DNA of 64,000 bases from Aspergillus flavus (lineage: Eukaryota > Ascomycota > Eurotiomycetes > Eurotiales > Aspergillaceae). Made by a program: the position numbers and the translations under genes. Of the stretch, positions 22,486 to 32,683 are shown in pieces; positions within the stretch are counted from its first letter, which is position 1, and each line of letters starts with the position of its first letter. The notes below the pieces were generated by a model. That model did no database searches and was not told the DNA's origin. It saw only the letters and a program-made list of their open reading frames with translations. The DNA lies in contig NC_092407.1 in the NCBI RefSeq assembly GCF_009017415.1, positions 2,170,001-2,234,000 of the forward strand, in the 5' to 3' direction.

Positions 22486-25400
22486 TTATGCCCCCAGCAT
22501 GATAGTGTCCTTCTCATGCTCAGGTACGTCATCTGTAGCACTGTCAATAACATCCCGAGTGCCCGAGATGCCCAAGCCTCCAAGGCCTACACCCCCGTCC
22601 ATTTCTCCCAGAACCCATTCCACAAGGTAGCTTTCGTCTGTAAGCTCTTCGATTCGACGGTAATGCCTTTCTGTATATGCGGACAAGGCTTGCAGGATGT
22701 CCTTCATACCGGCTGCTGTACGACTGTCACTGCGTCGATTTGCCATACTTGCTGTCGCCAGCTCAATGAATGTTGAGGCGGGATAGGACCTGAATAATGC
22801 AAACAGGATGCGTTGTGCAACGCGGGAATTGCGAGCATTCGTGTTCCAATCACGTAATCGGAGAAGAAGAGTACGAAGGTTGTTGGAGTCGAGAGTCTGT
22901 AGTACCTCATCAATCGAAGGGTTGCCGGTTAGACTGTTAGCACGCTCGCTCCTTTCGGCATCGGTCGAGGACGGATCGTCAGCGGCATCTACTGCAGCTG
23001 TGAACAGAGACAGTAGCCTTCCTGGATGGTTGAGTTGGAGGGCTAGTGTGATGGCTTCACGGTACGCTCCAGCCCTGATGTAATTTTCTAATTTCTGGTC
23101 CTGTTCAATACGAGCAGCATTCGCACTAACTGTAGCGGTGTAAGTCGCGGATGTAGTATCAGTCCAGAACGTGACGGTGGAGTCCGCAGAGCCAGAGGCA
23201 ATAGCGTATGGGGATGAGATATTATGTGTGTTAGAAGAGAGAACATCAGCACGAGAGCCAGAGGGTGTCGGACTTGCTAGTGCCCAGACTCTGTCTGTGT
23301 GGTTATCGAGAGTGGTCTCGAGTTCTCCTGTGTATGGGGACCAAATTTTGACTAGACCATCTGCTGCAGCAGATGCCACGAGAGGGCGCGCCTGTGTGGC
23401 ATTGTTTTGTGCTGGCGTCGCTTCATCATCATCATCCTCATCATCATCCTTCTTGGTTGATAAATCTGAAGGCGGAAGCCAAAGCACCTTGAGCACGCTG
23501 TTCGTGTGGCCCTCAAATGTAAGGAGACAGCTATAATCCGATAGACTCCATAATTTGACAGTTTTATCTCCAGATCCAGTAACTATCAGACCCCTGTTTG
23601 TACTGCCCTGTGCGCTGGAGCTAATGGTGGGGGTGCCATTGGGAGAGAACCGCGCCGACCAGACTCCTCTCTTATGTCCACGGAGGATACCTACAACAGA
23701 CCCTTCTTCAACGGACCAGATCTTTACAGTACGATCTTGTGAGGCAGAGGCAAATAGAGTCGATGTCGGATTGACATCCAAAGCATTAATGTCTTTGTCG
23801 TGAGCTTTGCGGGTGAAAGCCGCCTTCGGGTTATGCGGTTTAGAAGAGCTGAGCGGAGCCAGCTTGCCTGTATCCCATCGTTTAATAGTGCGATCTTGAG
23901 AGCCTGTGAGTAAAAATTGTGGAGGATGGTTCAGAGGGTCATTTCGCGCAGGCGTGTTTGCTGGTGGCGGGACGCGAGGAAAACTTATAGCACCTAAAGA
24001 CTCAGCGTGACCTGTCATAGCAGCAAAGCAGGTATAGGAGGAAGTCTTGGGATCAAGACGCCATAGACGAGCTGTGTTATCTTTTGCGCCCGTCGCCAGC
24101 CAGTGCCCAGACCAGTCCACATCAATGCATATGACGATGTCGTCGTGGCCTTCAAGATGAGCGATATCTGCGCCAAAGTAATCCTCCTCTTTATTAGACG
24201 GCCTGTCTACGGATCGTCCCACCGAAATCAGTCTAACACTCTCAGTGTTTGTAGCCAGCGCCAGCATTGACCGATCTGGACCGACATATGCAAGGTCAAT
24301 AATGTCGTCGTCGTTACCTGATATACGCCTGATGATTGGCAGGGGATCAAGCGAAGACCCAGGCTTGAAATCCGACAAGGAATCAAGTGAATGAAGTCTC
24401 AAGGTTTGATCGGCATGCACGGTCATTGCGAATGGCATCCCTGGGGTGTACTGGATTGCCACGATAGCCTCGAACTCGGCAGCAGCTTCTTGCTCTTGGG
24501 TTACCTCTCCTCCCCGGTTACAATCCCAAACACGCAATACTCCATTTTCACCTCCTACTAGGGCGAGCCCACTGTCAGCAACAAAGGTGGCCGCTTCCAC
24601 GCTCTCAAGGACAGGAATAATTCTGCGAGTTTTGAAAGTGCGGACATCCCATACGATGACCGTCTTGTCTCGGCCCGCTGAGAGCAATGCATTCTCTGCA
24701 GGCGAGTACGATAAACTCCGTACAACCGAGACATGAGAATCGAGTGACGCTATAGATTTCCGTTTGTTCAAATCCCACACCCGTACTTTGCCCTCCTCAC
24801 TGCCGGAGGCAAGTCGAAATCCTCCAATCGACGCGACAGGGGCGACATCTTCCATGTCTTCATCTTCATCGGAGTCATCCGACTTCCTCTTCGACTTCCC
24901 TTTCTTTGAAGAGGACTTGCTTTCGCTATCCTGAAATGACACCTGGAAGAAGCACAAAGCAGATATGACACCAGCATGGCCATGGAAAGTGTGCGTAACA
25001 TAACCACCTCGAATGTCCCAGACCTTGATTGACCCATCAGAAGCACCGGTTGCCAGAAGCGTGCTAGTTTGGTCGATAGCGGTTGTGACAACGGGTGCAG
25101 TATGGGGTTTGAGGCTTCGCACGAGCTTCGCGTCGAGGGTCCGTGAAGAATCTTCGAAGGGAGTCAACGAGTAAATGCGCATGGACATTGACCGTGAGCA
25201 AACGACCACATGTGAAGCGGATGGCGTGACTATGATACGGTTAGATATGCTCCACCTGAATGAGTTCAAATGCAGCAGGAAGAGTGCTAGGATGAAGACT
25301 GAGCAACTCACTCGCCAAACTGGTGATAATCTCTCCATCCTATAGTTTTGGTCAGAAACTTGCGACAATACTGCACATGAGCAAATAGGAAAAAGACTCA

Positions 25401-25575
25401 CTCCTTCCAAGCTTGCGAGCTGATCACCAGTCTCAAGATCTATAATGAGAGCATCTTCGCCCACACAAGCTACTAGCAAACGTCCACTGGCATCTAGCGC
25501 AGTACTTCCTCCGGTGTATATGGGACGCAAAGTCCGAGACGCCTCGAAGGTCGTCTTAACCACAGCTTTAGACAT
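22486..25575 (-). CDS. UTP13: U3 snoRNP-associated WD40 protein UTP13
   Basis: Exons are 25575-25402, 25339-25312 (only 28 nt) and 25229-22486, giving 981 residues. At least ten WD blades are visible, for example SLKPHTAPVVTTAIDQ...KVWDIRGG, SGRDKTVIVWD-like repeats, HEKDINAL-like RKAHDKDINALDVNP and KSGHTNSVL-like FEGHTNSVLKVLW. The C-terminal Utp13 domain is clear from RIEQDQKLENYIRAGAYREA through SYLVEWVLGEMDGG. Utp13 is part of the UTP-B module of the small-subunit processome in the nucleolus. The frame also runs through both introns in a single long open frame, so the naive translation carries about 47 spurious residues. The gene diverges from an unrecognised membrane protein. Confidence 0.95.
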   Translation of the reverse strand: MSKAVVKTTFEASRTLRPIYTGGSTALDASGRLLVACVGEDALIIDLETGDQLASLEGVSLFPICSCAVLSQVSDQNYRMERLSPVWRVSCSVFILALFLLHLNSFRWSISNRIIVTPSASHVVVCSRSMSMRIYSLTPFEDSSRTLDAKLVRSLKPHTAPVVTTAIDQTSTLLATGASDGSIKVWDIRGGYVTHTFHGHAGVISALCFFQVSFQDSESKSSSKKGKSKRKSDDSDEDEDMEDVAPVASIGGFRLASGSEEGKVRVWDLNKRKSIASLDSHVSVVRSLSYSPAENALLSAGRDKTVIVWDVRTFKTRRIIPVLESVEAATFVADSGLALVGGENGVLRVWDCNRGGEVTQEQEAAAEFEAIVAIQYTPGMPFAMTVHADQTLRLHSLDSLSDFKPGSSLDPLPIIRRISGNDDDIIDLAYVGPDRSMLALATNTESVRLISVGRSVDRPSNKEEDYFGADIAHLEGHDDIVICIDVDWSGHWLATGAKDNTARLWRLDPKTSSYTCFAAMTGHAESLGAISFPRVPPPANTPARNDPLNHPPQFLLTGSQDRTIKRWDTGKLAPLSSSKPHNPKAAFTRKAHDKDINALDVNPTSTLFASASQDRTVKIWSVEEGSVVGILRGHKRGVWSARFSPNGTPTISSSAQGSTNRGLIVTGSGDKTVKLWSLSDYSCLLTFEGHTNSVLKVLWLPPSDLSTKKDDDEDDDDEATPAQNNATQARPLVASAAADGLVKIWSPYTGELETTLDNHTDRVWALASPTPSGSRADVLSSNTHNISSPYAIASGSADSTVTFWTDTTSATYTATVSANAARIEQDQKLENYIRAGAYREAITLALQLNHPGRLLSLFTAAVDAADDPSSTDAERSERANSLTGNPSIDEVLQTLDSNNLRTLLLRLRDWNTNARNSRVAQRILFALFRSYPASTFIELATASMANRRSDSRTAAGMKDILQALSAYTERHYRRIEELTDESYLVEWVLGEMDGGVGLGGLGISGTRDVIDSATDDVPEHEKDTIMLGA

Positions 25576-25922
25576 TTTCGCGCGCGGATCTCAGATATAG
25601 TGTCGCCGTGCAATCTATCGCGCCATCCTATATCCAAGACAAACTGTATAGTATAAAGTGGGTTGAATCGCTCCGATGCAGTTGAAAGTACTGTCGCTCC
25701 GAAACTTTTGTTCTTTTTTTGAGGCGTTTGTCTTGTTTGTCACAAAAAAAGGACGATCACGGTGGGGCCGTGCTTTAGGCGCTACAGGCGCGGCAGACGC
25801 CCACGTGAACATCATCAATGTCCATTCAATAACACCGTCTTCAACGTCAATATCTCATCCTCCGTTCCTGCCAGAAAATGACCTAGCGAGGTTTGTAAGA
25901 AGTTTGCTTATCATTTTACACC
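25576..25922. promoter_or_regulatory. Bidirectional promoter UTP13 / membrane protein
   Basis: 347 bp between divergent start codons. It is AT-rich with a T-run at 25714-25720 and an A-run at 25745-25751. No specific site is assigned. Confidence 0.4.
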
Positions 25923-28821
25923 ATGGGGCGACAGGCGTACTTAAACAGACTAGCTTTGGTAGGCTCCCAGTTCTCTATCCATTGCTATCCTCTTGGCTTG
26001 TGTTAGCTCTATAATTACTTCATCAACGCTTGTCTTCGTTGCTTCTGTCAAATATTGGGCCTCAAATCTGTGCGTGCGACATTTACGAAGTCATGTATTG
26101 TTAGGATGTCAAACATAAAGCACTGTCTGCTTGTATCATCGCATACCTCTCTATAGTGCCACATGATCATATCATACTCTACTATCTTATTTGTGTGCTC
26201 TAATTTTAAGCTCCTGATGGTTGACAGTTAATGTCCAGGGCCGTTCTCCATATGAAACTCCGGAACGCCCTGCAGATCCAACGGCGGTTCCGGGCAACCC
26301 AACCCAACAGAGGGTATCTCCTCGGTATGCGGATGGGTATGTCCAGCACTATGATGAAAGGGGTCATCCCATCAATCCTGAATCCAAGTCGTTCGGGAGA
26401 GAGCTGCGGAGAGCTAAGAATGACATCCTCTCAACGATGGGTATCGTTGTTAGCGAGGAGGGCAATGCGAGTGGCCTCAGTGAACAGCAGAAAATCGATA
26501 TGATAGCTACCGAGAATGACTACGGACTGGTTATGGCTACTCTAGATCAGGTTTCGGTATTCTTAGGCTCGTGGTGGACATCTTCACTTACAGGTCGGAT
26601 ACAGGTAAGTTTAACATGGTGAGATGTGAGATTTACATTATCCAGAGAGTTGATCCATAAGTCTTGTTCTGCAGACATTCAGAAGTTACACACATATTCC
26701 TCTGATGGGTATTATAGCCCATGAGCGTGCTTCATATGGCATATTGGGGTTTTACTTTGCGGGGATTCCAGCATGGGCTCTATCGACGTGCTTATCAATT
26801 TGCCGACACCACCCTCTGGAGCGCTTGATTTCCTCATTGCAAGGCAAATTTCCTGATAATGATGTACTTTCGAAACTTGCGCGGTCATCGTTGACAATTC
26901 TGCATTCTGCGTAAGTGGACTCTAGAGACTTCGGATGGCATCTACAAGAAACTAATGGCTGTATAGGACTCGGGGGACATTGCTTGTCCTGGCTATACAA
27001 TCCTATGTGTATTCACTCTTACAATCGCTTCACCTCGTTCATCCGCATGGCTTCCCAGGAATCCGGTTCCTGGTACCTTTGGGAGAACTTACTACTATGT
27101 TATTGCCACCATTACCTGCAGCCTTCACGTTGCAATCCCTGGGCGATTTCTGTTTGAACTTACTGAAAGCCCCTCCACTTCTCGTCTATATTTATGTATA
27201 TCTTCGCCCAGTTATAGAGATAAGGCTTTACCGGTTAATTCGCCGACGCCTACCAAAACCAACCCTTGCAGATGAACTGTCCATCAAAGTGGCCATCGAA
27301 AATGACCTCATCGACTGGATGGCCCCAACCCTAGGTCGCAGATCAGAAGAAGAGAACCGTCGCAACAATCTTTCTTTGCTTGAAGATCTCATGTGTGAAT
27401 TTAAATTTCTTCAGGGTTGGGTGCTATCGTGGTTTGGCTTCAAGATACGGCGAACATCAACAGCTCCTGAACAAGCTGCGGACTCCCGCCGCAGGCAAGA
27501 GTGGCTTGAAACTCTCCCTATGAGTGTCGAACAGCTGCAAGATGAACGACAAACCCGAACTCGCCGGTTACAACAAGCAGTACCTCCAGCTCCAGAGGAG
27601 GTAGTCCAGGCTCATGAGGCCGCACGCTCTGGTCAACCCAGTACACCTGTTACTGCCCCAGTACCCGATTCCGGATTTGACTTCAGCGGTGACCGTGTGC
27701 TATCGAATGAGGAAGATCCGATCCATCAGTCGCCAGCACAGATGAGCACTGGGGGTCTTTCAGAGATGGCTCCTCTAGGTCGTACAAGTGATATTACTGC
27801 CGCTGCTAATGGTTCTCCCGCCATGAACACTGAGGCGCATGGTGAAGACGATGCTCACGAAGATCAGCGGAACTCACGCTCGAACACCCTTTTCTCTCGA
27901 CAAACATCACCTGAAACGTCTTCACCAACTTCTCCTCACGTTCGTGCTTCTCTGATTCATCAGAACTCTGATATCATCACTATGCAGCTGGAACTCTTGG
28001 GCAACCGTAATGCCCAGAACCAGGGCCAGTTGCGTCCTCGGCCTGGTAATGACATTGACTTTCCAACTTCTAATGGCGAGACAGGTCATCGCCGCTCTAT
28101 TACGGAGCTTCTGGACACAATATTGACCCACCAAAACCAAAGTCTCTCAACGATTGTCCATTCGGATGCCATGGATAGCGATGGTCTCTCGAACATGACG
28201 CCAGGTGCAAACGGGGAAGATGTACTAGGCCTGGTGTCTCAAGATCAACAAGCAGGCCAAGGAACAGATGATTTTACCGCTGAATCTCCTGTTGAAGGGC
28301 CGTCGTCAAGCCTTGCCAACATATTGCCGGAAAGTGTGGAAGAGCCGCCCAGCCAGGAAGACACTCGTAACCATCCTTCCGAAGCGGAGCCAACCGGGGA
28401 GAACGATTTCGATTCAGGGATATACCCTCGTATATCCGATCCAAATGTGCGTGAAGGGCCTTCCGAGAACACAAATTCTCCAACCGCCCACCGAATAACA
28501 ATCCTATCGTCTCATCCTGTCGATTCTCTTGCGTCTCACCTCGCATCAATGATCACAACCGTACTTTTCGTTCCCCTCGAATCTCTCTACCTTCGCTCTC
28601 TTGCTTCGTCCTATCTGTCATCTACTGCATCCTCCGCTGCTGATGTCCGCGCTTTAGGGGCTTGGGGCGGTGGCGGGTCTCGGTCTGACACGCTTGCCTA
28701 TATGGGTAAATTAGCTCTTATGATGGGCATGCATGCCGCAGTAAATGCTGGTGTATGGGGAGTGATCTCAGGCACGGCAATTAGGATTGGTAGGAGATTC
28801 TGCGGATGGGGGACACTATGA
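25923..28821 (+). CDS. Unrecognised fungal multi-pass membrane protein
   Basis: Model: exons 25923-25958, 26239-26604, 26675-26910 and 26967-28821, giving 830 residues. I do not recognise the family. The first exon (MGRQAYLNRLAL) is followed by a long 280-nt intron; a TTG-start reading at 26221 has a stop just upstream, so an upstream exon is needed. Residues about 135-300 hold several hydrophobic segments (YGILGFYFAGIPAWALST, TLLVLAIQSYVYSLL, LVPLGELTTMLLPPLPAAF, PPLLVYIYVYLRPVIE). A disordered Ser/Glu/Pro-rich region of about 350 residues follows. Two more hydrophobic segments close the protein (MITTVLFVPLESLYL and LALMMGMHAAVNAGVWGVI). The layout suggests an endomembrane or mitochondrial outer-membrane protein with a large soluble loop. 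Function is unknown. Confidence 0.75.
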
Positions 28822-29194
28822 GTAGTCTGTTGAAACTCCTATCATAGATACCCACCTATTTGTATTTGTATTGAGACTTGACCAAAGCAGTTCAGTCAGT
28901 CGAATCATGTATACAACAGAATATAATATATTAACCTATGGTTACTTCATTATCAATGCTAGAAGGCCTTACTGAATTTTATTTTATACATTACTTCGTT
29001 CCATATATTGTAGAAAAAGACAAATTACCCAGAGCTTTTGTTTTCTATCATCATCATTATCTTGATTATACAAACGATACTATGACAGCAAGTTGGGAAC
29101 GAACTACCAAACACACACATCACATAGCAAGGGTTAAGACCTACCCACCTGTTGTAGTTGGGATATATTTGATGTGGATGGTGCCCTTCAACAT
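28822..29194. other. Convergent 3' region
   Basis: 373 bp between the membrane-protein gene and SAD1 stop codons. It is AT-rich (28900-29100). No gene is seen. Confidence 0.5.
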
Positions 29195-31100
29195 CTATTT
29201 TGCTGGGTTCTTCCCCTTCCGGCTGTTCATGCCCGGGACCTTTCGTCGCTCCCAGACCATAAGATATCCTTCTCGGGTGAATAGGGTTTCTGTTTCTGCT
29301 TTCTTGACAAACAGATCCTGGATCTCAAGCCACTCCGGCCCTTGCTGTTCACCAGCGCGCTCGCTATGTTGTCGATTATTCTCTGCAGACATAGCTTTAT
29401 CGTGAAGCTGGACCATCCAGGAAACCTTCTCGCTGCCCGCACCAGCGCCGCTCGACGATGCCCCAGATGCTGCGTTAACACCCTTATCTGCGGCTGCCTC
29501 GTCAGTGGCACCAGGGACAGCTACAGTTGGATCCAGGATAATATTGGCGACGAGGTCGTAGAGGATCGGTTCGCCCGGAGGCCAAATGTCCGGGTTCGGT
29601 TCTACGTAGGGCGACATGTCGAGAGAACGGGGTGACGGGAATGTGACAATCGTCGGGTTACGTTCAGATACGAATCTGTTTTTGCTGAATCGCTTGATAT
29701 GGAATAATAGATAAGGTGGAAGGGGATGAAGGAGGCGGTGGCGAACTCGATGAGCCAGCTTCTCTGAAGCAGTGATACCGTTGTACTTGTTTAGGAGTGT
29801 TGTTAGAGGGACATGGGGAATGATGGATTCCCGATTGGCGGATTGGAAGAGAGGAGTGGGAGGCAAATCTAACGTAAGGATGAGAAATGGGGTGGTCTGG
29901 CTTTTGATGTCGCCCGATTCCGTAAAGACTAGGCGAGCGTTTTGGGTATCTGAATGAGCGGTGATTGCTTGGCTTTCAATCCTCAGGTGGCCTTGGAATG
30001 CGGCCTGGACCACACTAGTGGGTGTCTTGGAAGGCTTCTTAGAGCCTCCGAGTGAAAGATGCAAGTTGTTTAGAAACCAAGACAAAAACTCCACTGGGTC
30101 AGACTGCTGGGTCAGCGTGAAGCGCTTTGATGAACGAAGAGCAATCTCCTGTAGCAACTCGTGCGGCGACACATGGGATCGAAAAGCCTTTGGGTTCCAT
30201 AGTTTTCGCACCAGCGTGCTGAAACGTAGAGCTAATTGGGGTGTGCCGGGTGTCGGAAACTCATGTAGCAGAAAGTAATTGCGAATTGGAAAAACATGAG
30301 CCAAAAGTTGCACGACTACATTCAGGTAGTCGTTGGCTTTGATATTGTTCATACCAACAAAACCTATGTAATGGGTGAGTAAAGCTCTAGCGGGAAGTAT
30401 TCATGGTTATAAGCATACCTGGTCTATAACGATTTCCTGCGAGATCGAACGCATCATGGACCTCTTTGTCTAGCTTGGAGACCTCTTCCTTGCTATAGTG
30501 CGGATCCACCACGTACTTGATGTCATCCAAGCTCTTATTCTTCACTTCATAGCCCTCCGGAAGGACATACACCTTCTTGGTTCCCATATTGATGAAAACA
30601 TGATGGCCGACTTCAAGCCCATGAAAGTAGGCATGAGACTTGGGGCCCCTGCCCTGAAAGTATTTGCCGCAGACCAGACACGCGTACACATTGATATTCG
30701 AAAGGGTGACCGAGCACAGTTTTTCAAAGTCAAAGTCGAGGATTTCGCGATTAATCGTATCAAGATAAAGATCGCTATAGCCCTCCATAGGTGCACTCTG
30801 GCGTTTGGGAGCCGCAATCACAGGCCTGTCATCGTCGGCATCATCGAAATCGGACTCAGCACCATTATCCACCGCCGCTTCTTCCAGCTCTTCCCCCTCC
30901 TGGTCCGCAGCGGCTAGGATATCATTCCCTTTGCGTTCGTCTTCCTCTCTCTCTTGGCCACTCGCCCGTCGTAACGGAAGGGCTCCATGGCGCGGGTCAC
31001 CTTCCTCGATGTCGTCCTCCACACGGGCCTTCTTAATGGCCGGAGAACCTGCGACCGTATCCTCCTCTAGCGCCAGCTCAGCTTGTCTCTTGGACATCAT
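29195..31100 (-). CDS. SAD1: SAD1/USP39 tri-snRNP protein, inactive ubiquitin-hydrolase fold
   Basis: Exons are 31100-30419 and 30363-29195, giving 616 residues (intron GTATGC...ACATAG). The ZnF-UBP lies at about residues 125-175 with C129, C141, C144, H156 and H160 (SNINVYACLVCGKYFQGRG, then SHAYFHGLEVGHHVFI). The USP domain starts at GMNNIKANDYLNVVVQLL, where active USPs have an N-x-G-N-T-C-Y-L-N motif. The catalytic Cys position is Asp, so it is predicted inactive, as known for Sad1/USP39. The protein is needed for U4/U6.U5 tri-snRNP assembly. The C-terminal segment after residue 540 contains an Ala/Gly/Ser-rich insert. Starts at 31100 and 31097 are adjacent (MMSKRQ). The frame is open further upstream to 31292 but that part looks non-coding. 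Confidence 0.95.
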
Positions 31101-31450
31101 GACTCTGTGTAAAGGTGAACTAAGAAACGAAGATTCTGGCTCCGCGGGATTGAAAGCTGCGAAGACGCGATGGGGCCGCGGAGTGCAAACATAACAAACA
31201 CCCGGTACATACAGCGTCATACATGTTAGTCGTACAGTGAGCAAACCCGTGTGGAGCATTGTGACACTACGACCGAAGAAGCAAACGTTCAAAGGGTCAT
31301 TTCTCTTAGTCTCTACCTATAGTAAAATTTGGGTGAGACTACATTTGGGTCAAAGTCATGAAAAATACCCTGCCATGCAACCGATCGTCTGAAAACCAAG
31401 TCCCGTAACAGAAAACAAAAGACAAAAATGGTATGATATACAACACCGCA
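31101..31450. other. SAD1 promoter / PRE1 3' region
   Basis: 350 bp between two minus-strand genes. It holds the SAD1 promoter and the PRE1 3' UTR; no separate gene is seen. Confidence 0.45.
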
Positions 31451-32320
31451 TTAAGCACTCTTGACGATCTTGTCATTATCAAAGTCTACTTCTCTCACGC
31501 CATCTTTGGTCACGACCTTTACCAAAACCTGAAGCAAGCCAGTTAGCCAATATTGTACCATTTCAATAAGAATCTCCTCTTGCAACGTACCCCCTTGTAG
31601 TCAATCGGCAATCTACGCTTTAGCTCGTCTGTGCACATCTCTAGAAGCTTTAAGCCTTCTTCGAGGGAAATATCAGGATGGTGGTGTTTATCGAGTGTTG
31701 AGAGACAATAGTATCTAAAGCGTCTTAGTTCCGTGCTCCTCCACAGCGGCCGATCTGGTAGTATAGAATTGATCTTCAAAACTTACTGGGCATAACCATG
31801 AGCGGCATATGGTACTGGTGCCAAAGAAGCCAGGTAGTCTATCCAGTACAGGTGAGGCTTCTGGGTGATCCCATCGACACCAGCGAGCAACAGGTTGACC
31901 GTGTATGGACTCCGAGATCGCAGACTGCGCGCCAGTTCTCCCCGGACAAAGTTGGCAACGGCGTTCGGTCCAAGTTCGGTATCATTCCGCATCGTATATA
32001 GTTGAATGTTCGCTTGAATATACTCCGCAAATTGTACTGTATTGGGAGCCAGTTAGCTGCGCCATGCTTACACCCCTCCATCTCCACATCTGGAATCCCA
32101 CGAACCGGTATCTCCTGCCTCTCCTGAGAAAGCCATCAGACTGTGTTTGTTGAGCTGCCGTGTCTTATCGTCTTCGGCTTTAAGAATAGTTGGGCCCCTC
32201 ATGGCGGCTTTGGACGCTGCCACCAGGACAAAGTCCTTGCCAGTGATACCCAGTAGAACCTCCCTAGAAGCTTCAATCAGCGGAGGAAATTCTCATCAAC
32301 ATACGGAGGTTGACATACAT
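31451..32320 (-). CDS. PRE1: 20S proteasome subunit beta type-2 (beta4), PRE1
   Basis: Exons are 32320-32319, 32263-32106, 32036-31787, 31714-31591 and 31528-31451, giving 203 residues (yeast Pre1 198). Key sequence: [60 protein letters not shown] and [19 protein letters not shown]. The subunit is a non-catalytic member of the beta ring. The start codon is split by the first intron: AT lies before a GTATGT donor and the G follows CTTCTAG. No other ATG gives the conserved N-terminus; the ATG read through the intron hits a stop after 15 codons. Intron 2 uses the unusual donor GTTCGT. The gene shares a 363-bp divergent promoter with RRP9. Confidence 0.94.
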
Positions 32321-32683
32321 TTTCAAGCTTTAACAGTATGTCGAGAAGATATAGAGGTAAGGAAGAGCGCGAGAAAGGAGGGAGATGGAAGGAAGGTGAG
32401 AGATTCAAGTTGATGGATTAATCAAGCATTACACGCCGCGCGGAGCTTGATTGCCTGGAGCTGTGCTTTCGAGCCTGAGGCGGAGAGCTGCCCGGCTGAG
32501 TCAGCAATTAGGCGTTACGTTATTGCGCTTCCCACCTGCACGGGCCACCGGCAGAAAAAAAGTGAAAGTAAGTTGCGCATCAAAAAGAATTCCGAACAGC
32601 TCTATCGTTTCCACCCGCCTCAATCGATTGTGCATAGCGCCGGAGGTTTTCTCGCGCGGAACTCCAACTGATTAGACCGCGCT
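32321..32683. promoter_or_regulatory. Bidirectional promoter PRE1 / RRP9 with TGAGTCAGCA site
   Basis: 363 bp. TGAGTCAGCA lies at 32497-32506; its first seven bases are a Gcn4/AP-1-type site. GTTACGTTA at 32513-32521 resembles bZIP half-sites. The factor is not known; this is a sequence reading only. Confidence 0.4.

Noticed and set aside
22486..25575. One continuous 1029-residue UTP13 frame without introns
   Set aside because: The frame runs through two introns with good splice sites; the extra residues (SLFPICSCAVLSQVSDQN..., LLHLNSFRW...) do not fit a WD blade, and the 28-nt exon restores it.
30540..30620. SAD1 as an active ubiquitin protease
   Set aside because: The catalytic-Cys position in GMNNIKANDYLN is Asp, matching the known inactive SAD1/USP39 group.
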